Made by a program: the position numbers and the translations under genes | Part shown: one piece after another, positions 52,823 to 61,048 of the stretch | Position numbering within the stretch: position 1 is the stretch's first letter | Layout of the letters: every line of letters starts with the position of its first letter | From: Ancylobacter polymorphus | GTDB lineage: Bacteria > Pseudomonadota > Alphaproteobacteria > Rhizobiales > Xanthobacteraceae | Length of the DNA: 64,000 nucleotides | Direction: 5' to 3' | Assembly (NCBI RefSeq): GCF_030813495.1 | Contig: NZ_JAUSUI010000008.1 | Span: 62,001 to 126,000, forward strand | The notes under the pieces: model-generated | Told to the model about the DNA's origin: nothing | Seen by the model: only the letters and a program-made list of their open reading frames with translations | Database searches by the model: none

Positions 52823-55335
52823 CCCAGCCGCTTCGCGCCACTTACCGCCTGCAGTTCCATCGCGGCTTCACCTTCGCGGATGCGCAGGCGCTGGTTCCCT
52901 ATCTCGCCGAACTCGGCATCAGCCATCTCTACGCCTCGCCGATCACCATGGCGGTGCCCGGTTCGACCCATGGCTATGACGTGGCCGACCCGACCCGCAT
53001 CAACCCCGAACTTGGCGGGGAGGAGGGGTTCGCGCGCCTCGCCGCCGCGCTGGCCGCGCGCGGCATGGGTGTGCTGCTCGACATCGTGCCCAACCACATG
53101 GCGGCGTCCAGCCACAACCCGTTCTGGAACGACATGCTGGAAGGCGGGCCGGGTTCGCCCGCCGCCCGCGTGTTCGATGTGAAATGGGAGAGCGGCCGGC
53201 TGCTGCTGCCGCTGCTCGGCGATCCGCTCAAAGCCACATTGGAGGCGGGCAGCCTGTCGCTGGAGGCCGATTACGCGCTGGGGCGGATCCATGTCGCCTA
53301 TGCCGAGCATCGCTTTCCGCTGCGGGCAATGAGCGTGGCCGAAATGCTGCGCGTGGTGGGAGTTGAGGCGGCCGCCGCCGCGTTCGAGCGGGTGGAGACT
53401 TCGCACCGCGATGCCGGGCTTGGCGCGGCGCGGGCCGTGTTCACCGGCCTTGGCGAAAGCGAGCGCGCCGCGCTCGACGCCGTGCTCGCGCAAGCGGACC
53501 TTGCCGCCCTGCTGGAAGCCCAGCACTGGAGGCTCGCCTGGTGGCGGACGGCGGCGCATGACCTCAATTACCGCCGCTTCTTCAACATCACCGACCTTGC
53601 CGGCGTCCGCGTCGAGGACCCCGAGGTGTTCGACCTCGTCCACCGCCTGCCGCTGGACCTGATCCGGCGCGGGCTCGTCCATGGCCTGCGCATCGACCAC
53701 ATTGACGGGCTGGTGGACCCCGCCGGCTATTGCGCGCGGCTGCGGGCAGTGGTGGGCGAGGACGTGCCGCTCCTCGTCGAGAAGATATTGGAACCGGGCG
53801 AGGTGCTGCGACCGTGGCCGATCGAGGGGACGACCGGCTATGAGCGGCTGAACGACATCAACGCGCTCTGCGTCGAACCCGAGGGCTATCGCCGCTTCGA
53901 GGAGGCGCTGCGCGCGCGCCATCTGCTCATCGGCGCGCTCCCCGAGCGGCTCGCATCGGCCAAGCGGCAGGTGCTGGACGCCAGCCTGAAGGCCGAGGTC
54001 GACATTCTGGCGACCCTGGCGCGCGAGGGACTGGACGCGGCGATGCAGGCCGGCGACCTCACCGACACCGCGATCCGCGACGGTGTGGTGGCGCTGCTCG
54101 CCCATTGCCCGGTCTACCGCTCCTACGCGACGCCCGACGGCCATGCGGAGGAGGACCTCGCGATCTGGGAGGAGATCCGCGCCCGGATCGAGGCGACCGA
54201 GAACCCCCTCACTGCCGCCGCCGCCCGGCTGCTGCTGCAGCGGTTGGAACACCCGGAACGGCCGAGCGACCACGAGTTCCGCTCGCGCTTCCAGCAGCTC
54301 AGCGGCCCGGCCATGGCCAAGGGGTTCGAGGACACCGAGCTGTACCGTTATCCCGTTCTGCTCTGCGCCAATGAGGTGGGCGGCAGTCTCGACCATCCCT
54401 CGCGCACGGCGCAGGAGATGCACGCGCTGAACGCGGCGCGAGCGCAGGCGGGGCTAAGCGATCTCATCCCGCTCGCCACCCACGACACCAAGCGCGGCCC
54501 CGGCCCGCGCGCGCGCCTCGCGGCGCTCAGCCACCAGCCCGAGCACTGGCTCGCCTTCACCGAAGAGGCGCGGGAGCTTGTCGCGCCGCATATCGGTGAG
54601 GAGACGGGCATGGCGATGCCGGACCCGCTCGATGCGCATATGATCGTGCAGACGCTGGTCTCGGCCTGGCCGATCACTACGGAGCGCATGGCGGGCTACA
54701 TCACCAAGGCGCTGCGCGAAGCCAAGCGCCACAGCAATTGGGAAACGCCGAACGCGCCTTATGAGGAAGCCTGCCTCGCTTTCGCCGCCGGGCTGATCGA
54801 GGCGCCGGAGGCGGCGGGGTTCCGCGCGCGACTGGAGGCGCTGCTGGCGGCAATCGCCCCGGCCGGGCGGCTGGTGGGCCTCACCCAGCTTATCCTCCAG
54901 CACACGCTGCCGGGCACGCCCGACCTCTATCAGGGAACGGAATTCCGCGACTTCTCGCTGGTCGACCCGGATAATCGCCGCCCGGTCGACTGGACGGCGC
55001 GGCAGGCGGCGCTGCGCGGTGACGACCCCAATGAGGCCGGCGACGCCGAGTATTTCCGGCTGACGCGGGCGTTGCTGGCGCTGCGCCAGCGCAACGGCGC
55101 GCTGACGGGCGGGGACTACCGGCCGCTCGACATGGAGCCCGGCCGCCTCGGCTGGTTCGGCTTCGAGCGCTGGCGCGGCGAGGAGGCGGTGCGCGTCGTC
55201 GTGCCGACGCGCCTGCCGGCCGATGCGGGCGAGGTGAGGGTGCCGGCCGAACTCCGCGAGTCGGGCTGGCGGGTGCTCGACGCGCTCGGCCCGGATGCGC
55301 CGTTCCTGATCGCGGAACGCGGGGCGGCGGGCTGA
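52819..55335 (+). CDS. treY: Malto-oligosyltrehalose synthase TreY
   Basis: An 838-residue GH13 enzyme that turns the reducing-end glucose linkage of maltodextrins to alpha,alpha-1,1. It opens with the TreY signature ATYRLQFHRGFTFADAQALVPYLAELGISHLYASPI and has DIVPNHMAA, the catalytic region GLVHGLRIDHIDGLVDP, LLVEKILEPGE and the late DTKRGPGPRARLAALSH. Product goes to TreZ. The operon thus converts glycogen-like glucan to trehalose, useful for osmotic or desiccation stress. It converges on the transporter gene with a shared hairpin. Confidence 0.96.
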   Translation: MTQPLRATYRLQFHRGFTFADAQALVPYLAELGISHLYASPITMAVPGSTHGYDVADPTRINPELGGEEGFARLAAALAARGMGVLLDIVPNHMAASSHNPFWNDMLEGGPGSPAARVFDVKWESGRLLLPLLGDPLKATLEAGSLSLEADYALGRIHVAYAEHRFPLRAMSVAEMLRVVGVEAAAAAFERVETSHRDAGLGAARAVFTGLGESERAALDAVLAQADLAALLEAQHWRLAWWRTAAHDLNYRRFFNITDLAGVRVEDPEVFDLVHRLPLDLIRRGLVHGLRIDHIDGLVDPAGYCARLRAVVGEDVPLLVEKILEPGEVLRPWPIEGTTGYERLNDINALCVEPEGYRRFEEALRARHLLIGALPERLASAKRQVLDASLKAEVDILATLAREGLDAAMQAGDLTDTAIRDGVVALLAHCPVYRSYATPDGHAEEDLAIWEEIRARIEATENPLTAAAARLLLQRLEHPERPSDHEFRSRFQQLSGPAMAKGFEDTELYRYPVLLCANEVGGSLDHPSRTAQEMHALNAARAQAGLSDLIPLATHDTKRGPGPRARLAALSHQPEHWLAFTEEARELVAPHIGEETGMAMPDPLDAHMIVQTLVSAWPITTERMAGYITKALREAKRHSNWETPNAPYEEACLAFAAGLIEAPEAAGFRARLEALLAAIAPAGRLVGLTQLILQHTLPGTPDLYQGTEFRDFSLVDPDNRRPVDWTARQAALRGDDPNEAGDAEYFRLTRALLALRQRNGALTGGDYRPLDMEPGRLGWFGFERWRGEEAVRVVVPTRLPADAGEVRVPAELRESGWRVLDALGPDAPFLIAERGAAG

Positions 55336-55349
55336 GCGCGGCTCAGCCC
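55329..55349. terminator. Possible bidirectional terminator hairpin at treY end
   Basis: Perfect 9-bp stem GGGCTGAGC / GCTCAGCCC with 3-nt loop, spanning the stop codons of both convergent genes. There is no T-run on either side, so it may block read-through or transcript decay rather than terminate on its own. Confidence 0.4.
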
Positions 55350-56293
55350 GGCCTGCGGCGAAAGAAGCCGATGACGCCGACAAGGCTGCGCAGCGCGATC
55401 CAGCCGATGATGAGATTGCCGGCGACGAACAGCGCCAGCGCCATCTGCGTCACCGGCGCGCCGGCGCCCTGTTCCACCAGCTTCAGCGCCGCGAGCGGCA
55501 GGCTGGCCACGCCGAAGGTGTAGCCCCAGGCGCCGGGGCCGAAGGGCTGCTGGCGCAGCCAGGGCACCAGCCGCAGCATCACCAGCGCGAGAAAGCAGCC
55601 ATAGCCGAACAGAGCCAGCGCCGCCCGGTCCGCCGGGCCCGGCGCCAGCGAGAGATAGGCGACGCAGGCCACCGCCGGCGGCGCCAGTTCCATGCCGAGG
55701 CTCGCCCGGGCGGTGGCGGGCAGCCCGTGCTGGAACAGACGGGTGAGGAACACCGATTCCATGGAGAGCCAGGAGAACAGGCCCATGCCGAAGAACATCC
55801 AGCCCAGCGCCGGCTGGCCGAAGGTGGCGCTGGCGATGCCGGCGACCAGCCCGCCGCCGACGGTGGGCAGATAGAGGATCGGCGTCACTTCCTGCGGCGC
55901 CCGCCCGCCCTGCCACAGGCCGCCGACGCTCCAGGCGGCATAGAGCGCGACCCCGGCCGCCCCGGCGATGAACAGGCCCCAGCCGAGCAGCGGCACATGC
56001 GGGCCGATGGCGATGGCGGCGATGAGGGTGGAAACCGGCGCCAGCGCGGCGATGAGCCCCTGGGCGGGGTGGCGTATTTCCTCACGCGCGGCGTCAGTGT
56101 GGAACCGCCATTTCAGCGCGTAGAGCACGCTCCACAGCGCCCAGAGGGCGAAGGCGGTGACCGCCAGCGCCTCGCCGATCAGCACCGGCGCGCCCCACAG
56201 CCGGCTCGCCACCCGCCAGCCATTGGCGAGGCCGCCAATGCCGAGCACGGTGCCGAAGAAGATGGGGCGCATGTGGAGGAGGAGGGATGTCAC
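55343..56293 (-). CDS. TDT-family transporter (TehA / C4-dicarboxylate type)
   Basis: 316 residues, almost wholly hydrophobic, with about ten membrane helices. The N-terminus MRPIFFGTVLGIGGLANGWRVASRLWG fits the tellurite-resistance/dicarboxylate transporter (SLAC1-like anion channel) family pattern of FFGIVLGLAGL plus W-R. The late helix FAGY-type segment is FGYGCFLALVMLRLVPWLRQQPFGPGAWGYTFGVASLPLAAL. Substrate is not predictable; tellurite, malate or sulfite have been shown for members. The start is uncertain: I took a GTG 21 bp before the Met of MRPIFFG. It forms its own unit between the trehalose and phosphonate genes. Confidence 0.82.
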   Translation of the reverse strand: MTSLLLHMRPIFFGTVLGIGGLANGWRVASRLWGAPVLIGEALAVTAFALWALWSVLYALKWRFHTDAAREEIRHPAQGLIAALAPVSTLIAAIAIGPHVPLLGWGLFIAGAAGVALYAAWSVGGLWQGGRAPQEVTPILYLPTVGGGLVAGIASATFGQPALGWMFFGMGLFSWLSMESVFLTRLFQHGLPATARASLGMELAPPAVACVAYLSLAPGPADRAALALFGYGCFLALVMLRLVPWLRQQPFGPGAWGYTFGVASLPLAALKLVEQGAGAPVTQMALALFVAGNLIIGWIALRSLVGVIGFFRRRPG

Positions 56294-56363
56294 GAGTGGG
56301 CACCTGTCGCTAGAGGCGCGACACTTACCCCCTCGCGCCGCGGAAAGCACCCTCCGCGGGGGT

Positions 56364-57182
56364 CTACTGGAACTTCGCCCGCAGCCGGTCGGTGAGGAAT
56401 TCCATCGCCAGCACGATGACGAAGATGGCGAGGATGATGGCCGAGGCGTTGCGGTACTGGAACAGGTCGAACGCGACTTTCAGTTCCTGCCCGATGCCGC
56501 CGGCGCCGACAAGGCCGAGCACCACCGAGGCCCGCACCGCCTTTTCCAGCGCGAAGAGCGAGGAGTTGATCAGCGTCGGCATCACATCCGGCAGGATCGC
56601 CCCCAGAAGCACGCTGACGCGGTTGGCGCCGATGGCGTGCAGCGCCTCCTGCGGCTTCTTGTCGGCCTCTTCCATCGCCTCGGCGAAGAAGCGGCCGCAA
56701 AAGCCGATCGTGTCGACGACGATGGTCATGGTGCCCGCCACCGCGCCGAGGCCGAGCGTCGAGACGAAGAGCAGCGCCCAGACGAGATCGGGCACGGTGC
56801 GGAACAGCGACACCAGCGCGCGCGGGAAATGCCGCAGCGCGCCGAGCGGGGAAATGCCGCGCGCGGCCAGCCAGCCCATGGGCAGACTGATGAGCACGCC
56901 GAACACGGTGCCGACCAGCGCGATCTGCAGCGTCTCCAGAATGCGCCAGCCCATGCGCTGGAGAAAGCCGGGATCGGTGTTGGGCGGCAGCATGCGGCCG
57001 ACCAGCTCGGCCATGCGCGGCAGGCCGTTGGCGAGCTTTTCCGGCGAGGGCGCGACCTGCCCCATGGAGGCGAGGAAGAGGGCCGCGACGACCACGATGA
57101 GTGTGAAGGTCAGCGGCGACATCGACGGAAGCCGCGAGGGCGGCAGGGGGCGCGCGGCGGGGGCGGCGGCGGCGTCAGCCAT
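56364..57182 (-). CDS. phnE: Phosphonate ABC transporter permease PhnE
   Basis: A 272-residue inner membrane permease with about six helices. The coupling (EAA) loop that contacts the ATPase is PQEALHAIGANRVSVLLGAILPDVMPTLI. The phrases LVSLFRTVPDLVWALLFVSTLGLGAVAGTMTIVVDTIGFCGRFFAEAMEE and GLVGAGGIGQELKVAFDLFQYRNASAIILAIF are highly typical of PhnE. It overlaps phnC by 8 nt and ends the phnD-phnC-phnE unit. Confidence 0.95.
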   Translation of the reverse strand: MADAAAAPAARPLPPSRLPSMSPLTFTLIVVVAALFLASMGQVAPSPEKLANGLPRMAELVGRMLPPNTDPGFLQRMGWRILETLQIALVGTVFGVLISLPMGWLAARGISPLGALRHFPRALVSLFRTVPDLVWALLFVSTLGLGAVAGTMTIVVDTIGFCGRFFAEAMEEADKKPQEALHAIGANRVSVLLGAILPDVMPTLINSSLFALEKAVRASVVLGLVGAGGIGQELKVAFDLFQYRNASAIILAIFVIVLAMEFLTDRLRAKFQ

Positions 57183-58038
57183 GGAACACGCCCTCCATGT
57201 CGCGCGCGGTCACCCGCGCGGTGGGCCGGTCGAAATGCACCTTGCCGCCTTTCAGGGCGACGATGCGGTCGGAATAGTCGAGCGCGTGCTGCATGTCGTG
57301 CGTGGTGTAGACGAGGGTAATGCCGTGATCGCGGGCGAGATCGGAGAAGATGCGCATGATGTCGCGCCCCACCGCCGGGTCGAGGCTGGCGGCGGGCTCG
57401 TCGGCGATGAGCAGGCGCGGCCGGCGGATCAGCGCGCGGGCGATGGCGACGCGCTGCGCCTGTCCGCCCGACAGCTGGTCGGCGCGGGCGCCGGCCTTGT
57501 CGGCGAGGCGCACCTCGGCCAGCACCGCCATCGCCTCCTCGCGCCAGTGCTGCGGGGCGAGCGCGTGATGGAAGGCGCGCCAGCTGCCGGGCAGGCCGAG
57601 CTTGCCCTGAATGACATTGGTGAGCACGCTCTGCCGCCCGACCAGCCCGTGATTCTGGAACACGAAGCCGATCTGCCGCCGCAGCCGGGTCAGCTGCGCG
57701 GCGCTGGAAGCGGCCAGGAAGCGCTCGCCCAGCGTGGTGATCTCGCCGAGCGTCGTCGGCAGCAGGCCGATCAGGCATTTGAGCAGGGTGGATTTGCCCG
57801 CGCCATTGGAGCCGATGAGCGCCACGCGCTGGTCGGCGCGGATGTCGAGATCGACGCCGGCGAAGACGCGCTGCCCGTTGGGATAGGTCTTGGCGAGGCC
57901 GCGCGCGCCGATGATCTGCGGGGCCAGCACCGGCGCCGGCGCCTTCACCAGCGGGCCGATCGGCGGATTGCCGGTGTCGGCCGGGCTGAGGCCGGCGAGA
58001 TGCGGCACGGAAACGGGCTCGATCGGAACGCGCTCCAT
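57175..58038 (-). CDS. phnC: Phosphonate ABC transporter ATPase PhnC
   Basis: A 287-residue ABC ATPase: Walker A GSNGAGKSTLL, Q-loop FVFQNHGLVGRQSVLTNVIQGKLG (the last phrase is typical of PhnC), signature LSGGQAQRVAIARAL, Walker B LLIADEPAASLD, and the H-loop histidine in VYTTHDM. The start MERVPIEPVSV was chosen for its GGAGG 5 nt upstream (58044-58048); an earlier in-frame ATG has no such site. It follows phnD after 71 bp. Confidence 0.95.
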   Translation of the reverse strand: MERVPIEPVSVPHLAGLSPADTGNPPIGPLVKAPAPVLAPQIIGARGLAKTYPNGQRVFAGVDLDIRADQRVALIGSNGAGKSTLLKCLIGLLPTTLGEITTLGERFLAASSAAQLTRLRRQIGFVFQNHGLVGRQSVLTNVIQGKLGLPGSWRAFHHALAPQHWREEAMAVLAEVRLADKAGARADQLSGGQAQRVAIARALIRRPRLLIADEPAASLDPAVGRDIMRIFSDLARDHGITLVYTTHDMQHALDYSDRIVALKGGKVHFDRPTARVTARDMEGVFHG

Positions 58039-58109
58039 GGCGGCCTCCATCGCGGAAAACACAGAAGCGCCGGACGGGGCAGGGCCCGCCCGGCGCGTCG
58101 GGACGGGCG

Positions 58110-58967
58110 TCAGTTGATGAAGCTGCCGAAGTTCTCGATGCCGATGGTGCGGTACATCGAGCGGACATAGTCGTAATCGCTGTCCTTCACGTCGGTGATG
58201 AAGATGCCGCCCTTGAACTTCTGATTGTCCTCGCCCTTGAGCACGGCGTTCATCAGCTCGTTGCCATGCTTGAGGAAGGCCTCGCGCACCTTCACGAACA
58301 CTTCCTCGGGAATGTCCTTGCGGGCGACGAGGATGTCGTTCGGCAGGTCGCGGCCACGGGCGACGACGGCGAAGGCGGCGTTGGGGAACGCCTTGCGGAT
58401 GGCATTGAGGTGGCCATAGTTCAGGCCGATGGCGGCGATGTCGCCGCGGATCAGCGCTTCCGCCGCGACATTGCGGGAGATGATGACGCCCTCATAATCC
58501 TTGCCGTACATGATGCCGAAATCGGCCAGCACCTGTGCCGGGCCGAGATGCTGCGAGGTGGAGCCGACCGAGCCGAAGGAGACCTTCTTGCCCTTGAGGT
58601 CCTCGACGGAACGGATCGGCCCGTTGGCCAGCACCGCCACCTGCGCGAAATAATCCGGGCGCTGCCAGGCGACGACGATGCGCGGGTCGCTGAGCTGCTT
58701 CATGACGACATATTCGGCCGGGCCGGTGAGCACGAGCTCGACATGGCCGGAATTCATCGCCTCGACGGCGGCGGTGCGCGAGCTGACCGGGATCAGCTCG
58801 ATGTCGAGCCCGGTGAGCTTCGACAGCTCCTTCTGGAAGCCGCCGAACTCCTGCTGCAGCGCCTCCAGCCCTTCAATGTCGGTCACGGCGAAACGCACGG
58901 GTTCGGCGCTTGCGGCGAAGGCGGTCACCACGGTGATGGCGAGAGCGGAAACAAGCTTGCGAAACAT
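58110..58967 (-). CDS. phnD: Phosphonate ABC transporter substrate-binding protein PhnD
   Basis: A 285-residue periplasmic binding protein with signal peptide (LVSALAITVVTAFAASA). The PhnD pattern is clear: LSKLTGLDIELIPVSSRTAAVEAMNSGHVELVLTGPAEYVVM, then LKGKKVSFGSVGSTSQHLGPAQVLADFGI. It may bind phosphonates or phosphite. The AAGGG ribosome binding site lies 6 nt from the ATG. It is the first gene after the operator region, read leftward, so its expression should follow PhnF control. Confidence 0.95.
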   Translation of the reverse strand: MFRKLVSALAITVVTAFAASAEPVRFAVTDIEGLEALQQEFGGFQKELSKLTGLDIELIPVSSRTAAVEAMNSGHVELVLTGPAEYVVMKQLSDPRIVVAWQRPDYFAQVAVLANGPIRSVEDLKGKKVSFGSVGSTSQHLGPAQVLADFGIMYGKDYEGVIISRNVAAEALIRGDIAAIGLNYGHLNAIRKAFPNAAFAVVARGRDLPNDILVARKDIPEEVFVKVREAFLKHGNELMNAVLKGEDNQKFKGGIFITDVKDSDYDYVRSMYRTIGIENFGSFIN

Positions 58968-58980
58968 TTTGTGCCCTTTG

Positions 58981-58992
58981 CTGTATAGACAG
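58981..58992. promoter_or_regulatory. PhnF-like operator, copy 1
   Basis: CTGTATAGACAG: inverted repeat CTGT/ACAG around ATAG, 13 bp upstream of the phnD start. The core TATAGAC equals that of the mycobacterial PhnF site TGGTATAGACCA. A phnF gene lies in the divergent operon. Confidence 0.75.
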
Positions 58993-59012
58993 GAACTGTG
59001 GACTGCGATTAT

Positions 59013-59024
59013 CTGTATAGACAG
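59013..59024. promoter_or_regulatory. PhnF-like operator, copy 2
   Basis: Second exact copy of CTGTATAGACAG, 32 bp (about three helical turns) from copy 1 and 45 bp before phnM. The gap between the divergent operons is 102 bp, so both promoters lie around these sites. A further 6-bp inverted repeat CGTATG-ACG-CATACG (59025-59039) directly follows. Confidence 0.75.
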
Positions 59025-59069
59025 CGTATGACGCATACGTGACAGTGACCCAGAGATGACGAGGCAGCC

Positions 59070-60260
59070 ATGAGTACGGCGATGAGTGTGCGTATCGAGA
59101 ACGGGCTGGCGCTGGTGGACGGCCGGTGGAGCGCGGAGCCGCTGGCCCTGCGCGGCGCGCTTCTGGCCGATGACGCCGCCGGCGGAGTGCCCACGCGGGT
59201 CATCGACGCGTCGGGCCTGCTGGTGCTGCCGGGGATCGTCGACATTCACGGCGACGCCTTCGAGCGCCACATCATGCCGCGCCCGGGGGTGCGCTTCGAC
59301 ACCACGCTCGCCTTGCGCGACACTGACCGGCAGCTCGTGGCCAACGGCATCACCACCGCCTTTCACGGCGTCACCATTTCCTGGGAGCCGGGCCTGCGCT
59401 CGGTGGAAGCGGCGCGCGCCTTCGTCGCCACGCTGATGGCCCTTCGCGGCGGCCTCGCCTGCGACACCCGCCTGCATCTGCGCTGGGAGACCTTCGCGCT
59501 GGAGGCGATGGAAGAGGTGCGCGGCTGGCTGGCGCTCGACCCCGCGCCGATCCTCGCCTTCAACGACCACACATCAGGCTCGGTGCTGAAGGGCACCATC
59601 GCCCGCAAGATCGGCCAGATGGCGGAGCGTTCCGGCCTCAGCCAGGACGATTACCGCGCGCTGCTGGACCGCGTGTGGGGCGCGCGCGAGGACGTGCCCG
59701 CCGCCATTGTGAGCCTCGCCGCCAGCGCGCGGGCCAATGGCAATGTGCTGCTCGCCCATGACGAGAATTCGCCGGACGAGCGTGCCCGCTTCCGCGCGCT
59801 GGGCGCGGTGGCGTCCGAATTCCCGATGAACCCCGAGACCGCGCAAGCCGCCCGCGACGCCGGCGAGGACGTGATCCTTGGCGCGCCCAATGTGGTGCGC
59901 GGCGGCAGCCATAATGGCGCGCAGAGCGCGGGCGAGGCGGTGGCCGCCGGGCGCTGCACCGTGCTGACCAGCGATTATCACTACCCGTCCCCGCTCTATG
60001 CCGCCTTCACCCTGGCGGCGGGCGACCGCGACGCGCTGGCGCGGCACTGGCCGCTCATCTCCGCCAACCCCGCTCGCGTCGCCCGTCTGGAGGATCGCGG
60101 CCGGCTGGCGCCGGGGCAGCGGGCGGACCTGATCCTTGTCGATGCCTCGGACATGGCGCATCCGGAAGTGGTGGCGACGCTGGTCGAAGGGCGTATCGTC
60201 TATGCGCGCCGGGCGGTGGAGCATCGGCCGGTCGCGGTTGCGGCACAGGCGGCGGAGTGA
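59070..60260 (+). CDS. phnM: PhnM, ribosyl-methylphosphonate 5-triphosphate diphosphatase
   Basis: A 396-residue amidohydrolase-fold enzyme that removes diphosphate from the C-P lyase intermediate. Metal and active-site motifs are visible: VDIHGDAFERHIMPRPGVRF, LAFNDHTSGS, LLAHDENSPDERARF, LGAPNVVRGGSHNGA and LTSDYHYPSPLYAAF. Length is normal for PhnM. A GAGG motif precedes the ATG. It is the first gene of a two-gene unit with phnF. No phnG-phnL core lyase genes are present in this window. Confidence 0.94.
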   Translation: MSTAMSVRIENGLALVDGRWSAEPLALRGALLADDAAGGVPTRVIDASGLLVLPGIVDIHGDAFERHIMPRPGVRFDTTLALRDTDRQLVANGITTAFHGVTISWEPGLRSVEAARAFVATLMALRGGLACDTRLHLRWETFALEAMEEVRGWLALDPAPILAFNDHTSGSVLKGTIARKIGQMAERSGLSQDDYRALLDRVWGAREDVPAAIVSLAASARANGNVLLAHDENSPDERARFRALGAVASEFPMNPETAQAARDAGEDVILGAPNVVRGGSHNGAQSAGEAVAAGRCTVLTSDYHYPSPLYAAFTLAAGDRDALARHWPLISANPARVARLEDRGRLAPGQRADLILVDASDMAHPEVVATLVEGRIVYARRAVEHRPVAVAAQAAE

Positions 60261-60264
60261 GGGC

Positions 60265-61041
60265 GTGAACCGAAGCGTGAAGGCGCAGGCCGGAGCGGCA
60301 AGCGATGTATCCGGCTTTGACGGGCTGGTGTTCCGCCCGCGCCGCGACACCCCGATCTGGCAGCAGATTTACGACTACATCCTCTCGCTGATCGAGAGCG
60401 GCTATTTGCGGCCGGGCAGCCAGCTGCCGGGCGAGGTGCATCTGGCGGAAAAGCTCGGCGTCACCCGCATCACGCTGCGCCGGGCGCTGCAGCAACTGCA
60501 GCAGGAAGGCCACCTCACCGCGCGCAAGGGGGTGGGCGCCTTCGTGCGCAGCCTGCCCTCGGCGCTGGTGGTGCGCGACGGCAGCCGCTTCGCCGAGAGC
60601 CTGCGTGCCGACGGCAAGGCGGTCACCACCACGACGACGCTCCTGGAAGAGGAATTCGCCGACGCGGCTGCCGCCGAGCAGCTGCATCTGCCGCTCGGTG
60701 CGCCGGTGGTGCGGCTGCGCCGCGTGCGTTCAGCCGACGGACAGCCGATCTATATCAGCACCAAGGTGTTTCCCGCCGCTTTGCTGCCGGACTTCGCCAC
60801 CGTCTATTCCCGCCGCCAGTCGGTGACGGATGTGTTCATCGCCCATGGCATCCAGAAGTACCGCCGCGCCGAGACCCGGATCAGCGGCGGCTTCGCCACG
60901 GCGGAGGAGGCGAATCTTTTGGCGCTGACGCCCGGCACGCCGGTGTTCCGCACCAGCTCCATCAACACCGACGCCGCCGGCAACCGCATTGAATGGGCGC
61001 GCGGCTGCTGGCTGCTGACCTCGGTGGATTTCGTGTTCTGA
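60265..61041 (+). CDS. phnF: GntR/HutC-family phosphonate regulator PhnF
   Basis: 258 residues. N-terminal GntR winged helix (PIWQQIYDYILSLIESGYLRPGSQLPGEVHLAEKLGVTRITLRRALQQLQQEGHLTARKGVGAFV) and C-terminal UTRA ligand-binding domain (LGAPVVRLRRVRSADGQPIYISTKVFPAALLPDFATVY, then FATAEEANLLALTPGTPVFRTSSINTDAAGNRIEWARGCW). The start is taken as a GTG 4 bp after phnM. Two palindromes of a PhnF kind lie upstream of phnM and phnD, so it probably represses both units and itself, released by a phosphonate or phosphate-linked signal. Confidence 0.92.
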   Translation: MNRSVKAQAGAASDVSGFDGLVFRPRRDTPIWQQIYDYILSLIESGYLRPGSQLPGEVHLAEKLGVTRITLRRALQQLQQEGHLTARKGVGAFVRSLPSALVVRDGSRFAESLRADGKAVTTTTTLLEEEFADAAAAEQLHLPLGAPVVRLRRVRSADGQPIYISTKVFPAALLPDFATVYSRRQSVTDVFIAHGIQKYRRAETRISGGFATAEEANLLALTPGTPVFRTSSINTDAAGNRIEWARGCWLLTSVDFVF

Positions 61042-61048
61042 GGGCGCC

